The notes beneath the pieces were generated by a model, which saw only the letters and a list, made by a program, of their open reading frames with translations, did not search any database and had not been told where the DNA came from. Below, in pieces: positions 1-6,889 of a DNA stretch of 26,260 bases. The DNA is taken from NCBI GenBank assembly GCA_050999155.1, contig JBPCPM010000042.1, positions 1 to 26,260 of the forward strand. The letters are read 5' to 3'. The position numbers were made by a program, and so were the translations under genes. The DNA comes from JBPCPM01 sp050999155. GTDB lineage: Bacteria > Actinomycetota > Thermoleophilia > Solirubrobacterales > 70-9. Positions within the stretch are counted from its first letter, which is position 1. Every line of letters begins with the position of its first letter.

Positions 1-2
1 CG

Positions 3-2000
3 CGTGTCGAGCACGCCCTCTCGGGGGCCGGCTGGGAGGCCAGCGGCTCGGAGTCGGTGCGGGCGCGCGAGCAGATCGACCGCGACTTCGCCGGCGGGGG
101 CTCTTACGCCCTCCAGGCGGTGGTGAGTTCGCCCAGCCGCACGATCGACGACCCCGCTTTCGGTCGCACCTTGCACCGGGTCCAAGCCGTGCTCGAGCGA
201 GACCGGCGCGTCAGCGCGGTGGTCACTCCGCAGAGGGGCTCCACGGTTTCGCCGGACGGCCGCACGGCGCTGATGGTCGGCGGCGCAGGGGCGCCGCCCG
301 ACGAGATGGTCCGCGCCGCCGACGACCTGAAGAAGCGTTTGAGTGGCGCGGGAGCTGATGACATGCGCGTTGATCTCGCGGGAGCGTCGGGGATGTGGTC
401 GGATTTCAACGAGGCCAACAAGAGCGCGATGCTCAAGTCCGAGGTTATTTCGTGGCCGGTGACGCTGGGGATCCTGCTGCTCGCTTTCGGGTCGTTGGTC
501 GCGGCGGGACTGCCTCTGATGCTGACGATCCTCGGCTTGGTCGCGGCCGCTGGAATGCTGTTCCTCGGGGCGCAGGTCTTCGACATCTCGATCTGGGCGA
601 TGAATTTCGCGTTGATGTTCGCGCTCGCGCTGGGGATCGACTACGCGCTGTTCATCGTCGCTCGCTTCCGCCAGGCCCACGTCGAGGACGGGCTGGAACC
701 GGTCGAGGCGGTGGCGCAGGCGATGGACACCGCTGGCAAGGCGGTGCTGTTCTCCGGGGTCACCGTGCTGATCGCGCTGTCGGCGGTGCTGTTGGTTCCG
801 AGCCCGGCGTTTCGCTCTATGGCCGTCGGGATCATGCTCGCCGTCTCGTTTGTGCTCGCTGCTTCGCTGACGTTGCTGCCCGCCGTCCTGGCCAAGCTCG
901 GCCCTCGCGTGAACCGGCTGGCGCTGCCCTGGGCCAAGCGCGGCGGCCAGCGATCTCCACGCCTCGGCCGCTGGGCCGAGAGGGTGTGGAAGCGCCCGAT
1001 CGTCTTCGGCCTCTGCGGGCTGCTGGCGGTGGCGGCGCTCGCATGGCCGGTCGCTCAGCTCGACACGGGAATGCCTTCGATCACCGTGGTGCCCGAGGAC
1101 GACAGCTCGCGCCAGGGCTTCGACCAGATCCAGCGGGCGTTTGGCGCGGGCGCCCCGGGGGCGCTGCAGATCGTCGCGCCGGCCGACGAGCGACGGGCCG
1201 TGATCGCCACGCTGGGAGACGAGCCGGGCATCGAGCGAGCCCTACCAGCGCAGCGTGGAACGGGCGACAGTGTTCTGTGGCAGGCGGTGCCCGGCGGCGA
1301 GCCGTCGGGGGACGCCGTCCGGACAACGATCGACCGTCTGCGTGCCCAACTGCCGCCGGACGCTCTGATCGGCGGGGCGGTCGCGGAGAACCATGACCTC
1401 GAGGTCGCGCTGGGCGACGCCACCCCGGTCGTGGTGGTTGTCGTTCTGGCGCTCGGGTTCCTGTTGTTGCTCGTGGCGCTGCAGGCGCCGGTGATCGCCT
1501 TCGGCGGTGTGCTGCTCAATGTGTTCGCGACGCTGGCTTCGTTCGGTGTCGCGAAGTGGATCTTCCAGGACGGGGCCCTAGCGGGGCTGCTGGGCTTCGA
1601 GGCGCAGGGCTACCTGAACGCGTGGGCTCCGGTGTTCTTCTTCGCGATGCTGTTCGCGCTGGGGATGGACTACACGGTGTTCCTGCTGGCGTCGGCCAAG
1701 GAGCGCTGGGACGCCAGCGGCGACGCGCGGGAGGCCGCCGTCGAGGGGATCGCGATCTCGGGCCCGGTGATCACCGCCGCCGCGGCGGTGATGGTGGCCG
1801 TGTTCTTCACCTTCGCGCTGTCGGGGCCGCTCCCTCCGAAGGAGATGGGCGTGATCCTCGGCGTCGCCGTCCTGATCGACGCCGCCCTCGTACGGCTGGT
1901 GCTGATGCCCGTGCTGCTGCGCATGCTTGGCGCGCGCGCCTGGTGGTTGCCGAGCTGGCTCGACCGCGTGCTCCCCGACGTTCGGTTCGGGCATGGCTGA
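3..2000 (+). CDS. MMPL/RND-family membrane transporter, 5' end outside window
   Basis: Proton-driven RND-superfamily exporter of the MMPL type, which in actinobacteria moves lipids or other hydrophobic compounds across the membrane. The frame is open from base 3, so the true start is left of the window; the first internal start (GTG at 57) is not the gene start. What is visible is the end of a first extracytoplasmic loop, a bundle of membrane helices carrying GIDYALFIVARFR, a second soluble loop (about bases 1030-1400), then a second bundle with GMDYTVFLLAS. These two Gly-(Ile/Met)-Asp-Tyr motifs hold the conserved aspartates expected for proton coupling. Probably about 70 or more residues are missing. 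It ends 27 bases before the MBL-rhodanese gene on the same strand. The substrate cannot be read from sequence. Confidence 0.9.
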   Translation, partial: RVEHALSGAGWEASGSESVRAREQIDRDFAGGGSYALQAVVSSPSRTIDDPAFGRTLHRVQAVLERDRRVSAVVTPQRGSTVSPDGRTALMVGGAGAPPDEMVRAADDLKKRLSGAGADDMRVDLAGASGMWSDFNEANKSAMLKSEVISWPVTLGILLLAFGSLVAAGLPLMLTILGLVAAAGMLFLGAQVFDISIWAMNFALMFALALGIDYALFIVARFRQAHVEDGLEPVEAVAQAMDTAGKAVLFSGVTVLIALSAVLLVPSPAFRSMAVGIMLAVSFVLAASLTLLPAVLAKLGPRVNRLALPWAKRGGQRSPRLGRWAERVWKRPIVFGLCGLLAVAALAWPVAQLDTGMPSITVVPEDDSSRQGFDQIQRAFGAGAPGALQIVAPADERRAVIATLGDEPGIERALPAQRGTGDSVLWQAVPGGEPSGDAVRTTIDRLRAQLPPDALIGGAVAENHDLEVALGDATPVVVVVVLALGFLLLLVALQAPVIAFGGVLLNVFATLASFGVAKWIFQDGALAGLLGFEAQGYLNAWAPVFFFAMLFALGMDYTVFLLASAKERWDASGDAREAAVEGIAISGPVITAAAAVMVAVFFTFALSGPLPPKEMGVILGVAVLIDAALVRLVLMPVLLRMLGARAWWLPSWLDRVLPDVRFGHG

Positions 2001-2027
2001 GCCCACCATTCGACATAGGAGACGCAG

Positions 2028-3431
2028 ATGATCTTTCGACAGGTGACCCACGACGACCTCGGTTGTGCCTCCTATCTCGTCGGGGACGACAAGGCAGGCG
2101 TGGCCGCGGTGATCGACCCCAAGTTCGACATCGAGGAGTACCTAGCGCTCGCGCGTTTCTTCGGGGTGAGCATCGAGAACATCTTGGAGACCCACAACCA
2201 CGCCGACCATGTGTCGGGGCATGGTCGGCTCGCTGCCGCGACGGGCGCCACCATCCACATCCACACCGAAGCCGGCGCCGAGTACGACCACGAGCCCTTC
2301 GAAGACGGCTGGGAGCTCGAGCTGGGCGGCGTACGCATCCGCGCTGTTCACACCCCGGGCCACCGCCCCGAGCACACAGCCTTCTTGCTCATCGATACCG
2401 GACGCGGCGACGAGACTCCGTGGGCCGTCCTCAGCGGAGACTCCCTGTTCGTGGGCGACGTTGCCCGGCCGGACCTCGCCATCGAGAAGGAAGACGGGGC
2501 GCGCGGGATCTTCCGCTCGCTGCATGAGCAGTTGCTGGTCTTACCCAGCGAGGTCGAGGTATGGCCTGGCCACCTCGGCGGCTCGATGTGCGGGGGACCC
2601 GGCATGGACCTCAAGACCTCCTCGACCATCGGTTTCGAACGCACCCACACCGAGGCCCTGGGCATCGAGAATGAGGACGAGTTCGTGAAACAGGCTCTCG
2701 CCGGCCTCGGGCCCCAGCCTCCGAACTTCGAGAACATCGTTGCGCTGAACCTCGGCAAGCTACGAAGCGAACGCACCGAGGCCCACCCGCTCGCCGCTCG
2801 TCAAGTCGAGCAGTACCGCGCAGGTGGGGCCCTGCTCGTCGACGTGCGCACCGAACTGCAGTTCGACGACGCCCACGTCCCAGGCAGCATCAGCAACACG
2901 ATGCTGCGGGCCGGCTTCGGCAGCAAGCTCGCGTGGCTCGCCGATTCTGCTCAAGACGTGGTGTTCATCGGACGCGACGACGCAGACGGACACGGCGCCG
3001 CCGAGCTCGCCGCCGCCGTGGGCGTCACCCGGCTGGCCGGCTACCTCCACGGGGGCATGACCGCCTGGCGCGAGGAGAAACGGCCCGTCGATGCGACCGA
3101 GCGCATCACCATCGATGAGCTACATGAGCGTTGGGAGGCTGACCCCGACAGCCTGCAGGTCCTCGACGTGCGCGAGCAAACCGAATGGGACGCCGGCCAC
3201 ATCCCCGGCGCCGTGCACACCCCCTACCACGACATCGGCGAGATACCGAAGGGCCTGGATGCCGACCGGCCGGTCGCGGTGGTGTGCGGGTCCGGACAGC
3301 GGGCCGCTGTCGGCGCGAGCCTGATCCAGCGCCACGGTGCGTCAAAGGCCATTCACGTGGTCGAAGGTGGTGTGCCGAAGTGGAAACGCAACGGCTGGGA
3401 CATCGAGGAGCCCGCCGCGACGGCGGCCTAG
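2028..3431 (+). CDS. MBL-fold hydrolase with two rhodanese domains (persulfide dioxygenase-like)
   Basis: 467 residues. An N-terminal metallo-beta-lactamase fold (about 1-250) resembles persulfide dioxygenases, with HNHADH at 56-61, PGH at 110-112, GD at 137-138 and PGH at 180-182 as metal ligands. Two rhodanese domains follow. The first (about 255-350) has no cysteine where the active-site loop should be (VVFIGRDD), so it is probably structural. The second (about 358-462) keeps the catalytic cysteine C420 in VVCGSGQRA. The start is supported by AGGAG at 2017-2021, six bases from the ATG. By family knowledge it would oxidise glutathione- or cysteine-type persulfide to sulfite and shuffle sulfane sulfur. 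The TauE-type permease begins four bases after its stop, which fits sulfite removal. Confidence 0.92.
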   Translation: MIFRQVTHDDLGCASYLVGDDKAGVAAVIDPKFDIEEYLALARFFGVSIENILETHNHADHVSGHGRLAAATGATIHIHTEAGAEYDHEPFEDGWELELGGVRIRAVHTPGHRPEHTAFLLIDTGRGDETPWAVLSGDSLFVGDVARPDLAIEKEDGARGIFRSLHEQLLVLPSEVEVWPGHLGGSMCGGPGMDLKTSSTIGFERTHTEALGIENEDEFVKQALAGLGPQPPNFENIVALNLGKLRSERTEAHPLAARQVEQYRAGGALLVDVRTELQFDDAHVPGSISNTMLRAGFGSKLAWLADSAQDVVFIGRDDADGHGAAELAAAVGVTRLAGYLHGGMTAWREEKRPVDATERITIDELHERWEADPDSLQVLDVREQTEWDAGHIPGAVHTPYHDIGEIPKGLDADRPVAVVCGSGQRAAVGASLIQRHGASKAIHVVEGGVPKWKRNGWDIEEPAATAA

Positions 3432-3434
3432 AGC

Positions 3435-4223
3435 GTGCTGGCGGCCATCCCGCTCGGGCTGGCCATCGGTGTCGCCATGGGCATGCTCGGCGGCGGCGGC
3501 TCTGTCCTCGCCGTCCCGGTGCTCGTCTACCTCCTCAACCAGAGTGTCGAGGAGGCCACTACGGCATCACTGCTCGTGGTGGCCGCGGCATCGGTCGCCG
3601 GTGGCCTTGGCCACGCCCGCGCGGGCAGGATCTGCTGGCGACACGCGGGCACCTTCACCGCGGCCGCCCTGCCCGGGATCATCCTGGGCACCCTTGCGGG
3701 CAACACGGTCGACGCGAAGGCCCTGCTTGCTGCCTTCGCGCTGGTCATGCTGGCGGCGGCCCAGGCGACTTGGCGAAAAGCCGACGACCAACCGGAACCC
3801 GAAGGGAGCTGGGATGGAGGCGCGGCGTGCCCGCCGTTGCGCCTCCCGCGCGACCTCATCGCCGGGCTTGCCGTCGGCTTTCTCACCGGCTTCTTCGGCG
3901 TCGGCGGCGGGTTTCTCATCGTCCCGACCCTCGCAGTCGCGCTCGCCTTCACGATGCGCACCGCCGTCGGAACCTCGCTGGCCATCATCACGGCCACCTC
4001 GCTGCTCGGCCTGGTCGTCCACCTGCTCGCCGGACGAACCTTCGACACGGAGGTCACGTCCGTGATGGCCATCGCGTGTGTGGCCGGGGCCCTCGCCGGT
4101 GCCGTGCTCGCAACGCACATACCTCAGAAGGTTCTCGGCCGCGCGTTCGCCGCTCTGGTCACGGGCGTCGCTCTCTACCTTCTCCTATCCGTGGCCGTGC
4201 TTGGTGGCCCCCCCGGCGGCTGA
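3435..4223 (+). CDS. TauE/SafE-family sulfite/anion permease
   Basis: 262-residue integral membrane protein of the TauE/SafE family, whose members export sulfite or sulfonates. The family's internal duplication is visible: glycine-rich GMLGGGGS in the first helix hairpin (about residues 16-23) and GFFGVGGGF at the start of the second half (about 153-161). About eight hydrophobic segments are split by a charged cytoplasmic loop (about 113-140). It starts at GTG only three bases after the stop of the MBL-rhodanese gene, so the two are probably co-translated. Exporting sulfite made by the preceding enzyme is an inference from order and family. A perfect 18-base palindrome lies 20 bases downstream. 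Confidence 0.9.
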   Translation: MLAAIPLGLAIGVAMGMLGGGGSVLAVPVLVYLLNQSVEEATTASLLVVAAASVAGGLGHARAGRICWRHAGTFTAAALPGIILGTLAGNTVDAKALLAAFALVMLAAAQATWRKADDQPEPEGSWDGGAACPPLRLPRDLIAGLAVGFLTGFFGVGGGFLIVPTLAVALAFTMRTAVGTSLAIITATSLLGLVVHLLAGRTFDTEVTSVMAIACVAGALAGAVLATHIPQKVLGRAFAALVTGVALYLLLSVAVLGGPPGG

Positions 4224-4243
4224 TGAAGCCGATCTCCTCGGTG

Positions 4244-4261
4244 CGTAGCGGCGCCGCTACG
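4244..4261. terminator. Perfect palindrome after the TauE gene, possible terminator
   Basis: CGTAGCGGC followed directly by its reverse complement GCCGCTACG. It lies 20 bases past the permease stop codon. There is no T-run, so factor-independent termination is uncertain; it may be a transcript-end stem or a protein site. The rest of 4224-4469 shows no gene. Confidence 0.35.
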
Positions 4262-4469
4262 GCTGGCCGCCAGGAGCGCCACGCGTCTCTCTCGCCCGCC
4301 ACATCGCCGCCCCCGGCGGGCGGCCAGCCTGTCCAGGCAATGGGCAGCAGTCCAGTCTCGCTGCCCGAATCCGCCGACATCCGAGGCGATCGACCGACAT
4401 CCGCTATCGCGAAGGCCACTCCTAACCCTTGAACGCCGCGGCGTAGCGCGGTTTCTGGCAACCAGCGGT

Positions 4470-4516
4470 CGCGCTTCACACGCGAGAGGTCGCTGGTTCG
4501 AAACCAGCCGCGCCCA
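4470..4516 (+). other. 3' fragment of a tRNA-Val(CAC) gene, candidate attachment-site scar
   Basis: The right half of a valine tRNA is complete: anticodon loop TTCACAC (anticodon CAC at 4477-4479), 3' anticodon strand GCGAG, variable AGGTC, T stem-loop GCTGG-TTCGAAA-CCAGC (4492-4508), acceptor strand CGCGCCC (4509-4515) and discriminator A. The matching 5' acceptor GGGCGCG and a D-arm are absent upstream. The 5' anticodon strand pairs only 4 of 5 bases. Integrases that target tRNA genes leave exactly this kind of 3' fragment at the far end of an island. In this orientation the element would lie to the left and an intact tRNA-Val further left. A degenerate tRNA pseudogene is the alternative. 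Confidence 0.6.
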
Positions 4517-4579
4517 TCCGGTCCCGACGGCTCGGAACCCGCTTGGCAAGCCGACGGGAGGCGCGAGAAACCGACCGCC

Positions 4580-5398
4580 CTACAGCCGCCCGCCCTTCTC
4601 GCGGTTGCAGGGTGCACACAACAGCTGCAGGTTCTCCGGCTCGTCGCTGCCGCCCATGCTGAAGGGGATCACGTGGTCGAACTGCAGCAGCTCGGTGCTG
4701 CCGCACTCCCGGCAGCTGCCCGCGTCGCGGCGAAAGACCATGTGCTTGACGTTCTCGGCGATCGGCGCGCGTTTGCGAGGCGCCCCCGCGGGGTCCTCGG
4801 TTGCCAGCAGCGAGTGGGCGTGTTCGAGTTCACGCTGCTTGCGTCGCTCGCGCTTGAACAGCAGGGCCTTGACGTCGAGTGCGCCGTAGCCGCCGGTCTC
4901 CCAGTAGAAAGCGCCCTGCCACCACCACCAGCTGCGAGCCTCGGACTGCGCGACGGGCACCGGCGCCGCGGCCTCGGCGTGGCGCGCCTTGAGGCCCGTG
5001 TAGTCGGCGGGCGAGAAGCGGACCGGGGCACATCCGGTTCCGACGAACCAGTAGCGGCGGGCCCACAGGAACCCACCACGGTCTTTCCAGAAGGTCGCGT
5101 TGGTGTCACGCCGCAGCACGGGACCCCCGCCGGGCTCCGGCGCCCGGCGGGCGAACGACGGACGTTCCGGGTGGGTGCGTGCGTCCCACAGGGCGGCCCC
5201 CGCTGCCACGAGCACCCAGGCGGCCACCCACGCCAGGGGGAGCACGACCACAGCCGAGGCCGCCGACAGGCCGAACCCACCATCGAGGACGTCGACGACC
5301 ACCAGTGCCAATCCGGTCGCGACGATCCCCCTACGCGTCCGCACGAAGGCCAGCCACCTCGCCGCCCACGCGGCCGCCACGGTATTCCCGAGCTCCAT
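4580..5398 (-). CDS. Membrane-anchored HNH endonuclease-domain protein
   Basis: 272 residues when started at the ATG at 5398. The same frame continues further upstream, but that part is antisense to the desaturase gene and has no family features. Residues about 25-72 form two hydrophobic helices. A tryptophan-rich middle (RSWWWWQGAFYW, about 155-166) follows, then a basic stretch. The C-terminus (about 220-272) is a compact HNH domain: zinc-type cysteine pairs C229/C232 and C261/C264, catalytic DH at 241-242, N257 and the closing NREK. HNH nucleases usually act as defence or mobile-element enzymes; membrane attachment is less usual. It lies next to the tRNA fragment and ends 64 bases from it. 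The ribosome site is weak, so the exact start is uncertain. Confidence 0.75.
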   Translation of the reverse strand: MELGNTVAAAWAARWLAFVRTRRGIVATGLALVVVDVLDGGFGLSAASAVVVLPLAWVAAWVLVAAGAALWDARTHPERPSFARRAPEPGGGPVLRRDTNATFWKDRGGFLWARRYWFVGTGCAPVRFSPADYTGLKARHAEAAAPVPVAQSEARSWWWWQGAFYWETGGYGALDVKALLFKRERRKQRELEHAHSLLATEDPAGAPRKRAPIAENVKHMVFRRDAGSCRECGSTELLQFDHVIPFSMGGSDEPENLQLLCAPCNREKGGRL

Positions 5399-5464
5399 GG
5401 CCGGATCATGGGCACCCTGCCCGTCGGCTGCCAGATCCCTTGCACGGGATTGACGCACGTCGAT

Positions 5465-5500
5465 CTGACACCGTGTCAAATCGACGCTACCCTGCGGGCC
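5465..5500 (+). promoter_or_regulatory. Desaturase promoter with operator palindrome over the -35 box
   Basis: A -35 box CTGACA (5465-5470), a 17-base spacer and a -10 box TACCCT (5488-5493) place transcription start at or next to the GTG at 5501, so the mRNA is probably leaderless. The perfect dyad TGACAC-C-GTGTCA (5466-5478) overlaps the -35 box and spacer. Such a site suits a dimeric TetR- or GntR-type repressor, probably sensing acyl-CoA or lipid; the regulator is not in the window. Confidence 0.6.
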
Positions 5501-6418
5501 GTGCACGACCACGCAGCGCAGATCGATCCCTCCCGGGTCCCCGATCCCGGCGAGCCGATCCCCCGGGTGGCATGGCCCACCGTGGCGCTGTGCGCCGGGT
5601 CGCTGACCGTGTGGATCATCGCGGCCGCGAGCGCCATCGCCGGGCCCGTGCCGGCCTGGGTCGTGATCCCGATCTGCGCGGCCGCCGCGTACGGACTGTT
5701 CACGGTCATGCACGACGCGGGCCACCGCAGCGCGGCCGAGGTGGGGTGGGTCAACGACTGGCTCGGGCGTGTCAGCGCGCCGGGTGTCGCGCCCCCGCTG
5801 GCCGCGTTCCCGGTCTTCCGCTGGATCCACATGCAACACCACCGGTTCACCAACCACGAGGACGGGCGGGACCCCGACTCCTGGACCTCCAACGGCCCTG
5901 CTTGGTCGTGGCCCTTTCGCTGGGCGACCCTTGACCTGCGCTACTACGTCTACTACCTGCCCAACCTTCCGGGCCGTCCGCGTAGCGAGAAGATCGAGTT
6001 CGCCGTCAACGGCATCGCGATCCTTGGTACCTGCTCGGCGGTAGCCCTGGCCGGCCAACTCGAGGAGCTGCTGCTGTTCTACGTGCTGCCCACCCGGCTG
6101 ACCATCATGTTCCTCGGGTTCGCCTTCGACTTCCTGCCCCACCACGGGCTCAAGGCCAAGCCCGACGAGAACCGGTACCACACCACCCGCAACCGGATCG
6201 GGCTCGAGCCGGTGCTCAACGCGGTCCTGCTCTACCAGAACTACCACGCGGTTCATCACCTGCACCCCCGCGTGCCGTTCTACGCCTACCTGCGGGCCTG
6301 GCGGCGCAACGAGGAGACCTACGTCGCCCAGGGCACGCCGCTTGTCACCGTCGCCGGCCGGGAGCTCGGGCCCGACGAGTACCGCAGCCGCCGAGACATG
6401 AAGCCTTCCGGGAGCTAA
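5501..6418 (+). CDS. Membrane fatty acid desaturase-family protein
   Basis: 305 residues from the GTG at 5501. All three histidine boxes of the integral-membrane di-iron desaturase/hydroxylase family are present: HDAGH (71-75), HMQHH (110-114) and HAVHH (249-253), plus an extra HH at 214-215. Hydrophobic segments sit at about 28-70 and 168-212. The family inserts double bonds or hydroxyl groups into acyl chains or carotenoids using O2 and a ferredoxin-type donor; the substrate is unclear, and a carotenoid hydroxylase or ketolase role is possible. The start was chosen because a good promoter ends seven bases before it and no Shine-Dalgarno is present; an upstream in-frame ATG at 5408 would place the promoter inside the gene. 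It converges on csoR. Confidence 0.85.
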   Translation: MHDHAAQIDPSRVPDPGEPIPRVAWPTVALCAGSLTVWIIAAASAIAGPVPAWVVIPICAAAAYGLFTVMHDAGHRSAAEVGWVNDWLGRVSAPGVAPPLAAFPVFRWIHMQHHRFTNHEDGRDPDSWTSNGPAWSWPFRWATLDLRYYVYYLPNLPGRPRSEKIEFAVNGIAILGTCSAVALAGQLEELLLFYVLPTRLTIMFLGFAFDFLPHHGLKAKPDENRYHTTRNRIGLEPVLNAVLLYQNYHAVHHLHPRVPFYAYLRAWRRNEETYVAQGTPLVTVAGRELGPDEYRSRRDMKPSGS

Positions 6419-6474
6419 CGCCGGCGCTCGCCTCCTTCTCCTGCACCGGAACGCTCGTCGGCTCCTGAAAGTGG

Positions 6475-6497
6475 TCCTCGGCGGTGTCTACCGAGGA
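6475..6497. terminator. Stem-loop between convergent desaturase and csoR genes
   Basis: TCCTCGG (6475-6481), a nine-base loop, then CCGAGGA (6491-6497): a perfect 7-bp stem midway in the roughly 100-base gap between two converging genes. It could end transcription from both sides, but there is no T-run. Confidence 0.4.
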
Positions 6498-6517
6498 GCC
6501 GAGGGATCTCCGACCGG

Positions 6518-6817
6518 CTAACGGACCAGTCGCCCCAGGGCCTGCATCAGCTCATGGGTCATCTCCTCGCGGCGCTGCTCGTCGGCCCCGTCGGCCATGC
6601 AGTGCTCGACATGGCCCTCGGCCACGCCCAGCGCCACCTTGTTGAGGGCCGCCTGGACAGCGGCGATCTGCTGGAGGATGTCCGGGCACCAGCGGTCCTC
6701 GTCGACCATCGTCTGCAGGCCGCGGACCTGCCCCTCGATCCGGCGCAGACGGGCGTCCAGCTGCTCCTTGGAGCTCGAGTACCCTCGGGGGCCGGTGGTC
6801 TTGCGGTCGGCTGTCAC
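6518..6817 (-). CDS. csoR: CsoR-family copper-sensing repressor
   Basis: 99 residues from a GTG at 6817. It is an all-helical DUF156/CsoR protein: RLRRIEGQVRGLQTMV helix (about 24-39), then the Cu(I) ligand triad C44 (DRWCPDIL), H69 and C73 in the HxxxC arrangement typical of copper-sensing rather than formaldehyde- or sulfide-sensing members. It would bind DNA as a tetramer without copper and release it when Cu(I) binds. The copper ATPase gene is divergent, 72 bases away, so copA is the likely target and csoR probably controls itself. On this strand a TACAGT -10 box lies six bases before the start codon with no ribosome site, so the transcript is probably leaderless. Confidence 0.92.
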   Translation of the reverse strand: MTADRKTTGPRGYSSSKEQLDARLRRIEGQVRGLQTMVDEDRWCPDILQQIAAVQAALNKVALGVAEGHVEHCMADGADEQRREEMTHELMQALGRLVR

Positions 6818-6822
6818 CGACC

Positions 6823-6889
6823 TACTGTACCCCAGGGGAGTATGAGGTGGTACGGTTGGACGTACTCCCCCCGAGTATCGGAGACCATC
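6823..6889. promoter_or_regulatory. csoR-copA divergent promoter region with two CsoR-like dyads
   Basis: Two related 17-base elements occur. Site 1 (6827-6843) is a slightly imperfect dyad TACCC-CAGGG-GAGTA that overlaps the csoR -10 box (6824-6829, minus strand). Site 2 (6862-6878) is a perfect dyad TACTC-CCCCC-GAGTA directly upstream of the copA ribosome site. Their centres are 35 bases apart. A short A/T edge around a C/G-rich core is the usual CsoR operator form, so each dyad would shut one of the divergent genes. Confidence 0.65.

Noticed and set aside
4420..4516. An intact tRNA gene, even a UCA-anticodon tRNA from the alternative stem TCGCG-CTTCACA-CGCGA
   Set aside because: No D-arm or matching 5' acceptor can be drawn and there is no long variable arm. 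The T-arm and 3' acceptor match a tRNA-Val(CAC) end, so a fragment is the simpler reading.
5399..6265. Long minus-strand frame continuous with the HNH gene
   Set aside because: It is antisense to the desaturase histidine boxes, Arg/Gly/Val-rich, and has no domain; only the part below 5398 is coding.
6554..6889. Upstream extension of copA through csoR
   Set aside because: The translation there is antisense to a clear CsoR; operators and the GGAG ribosome site place the start at 6890.
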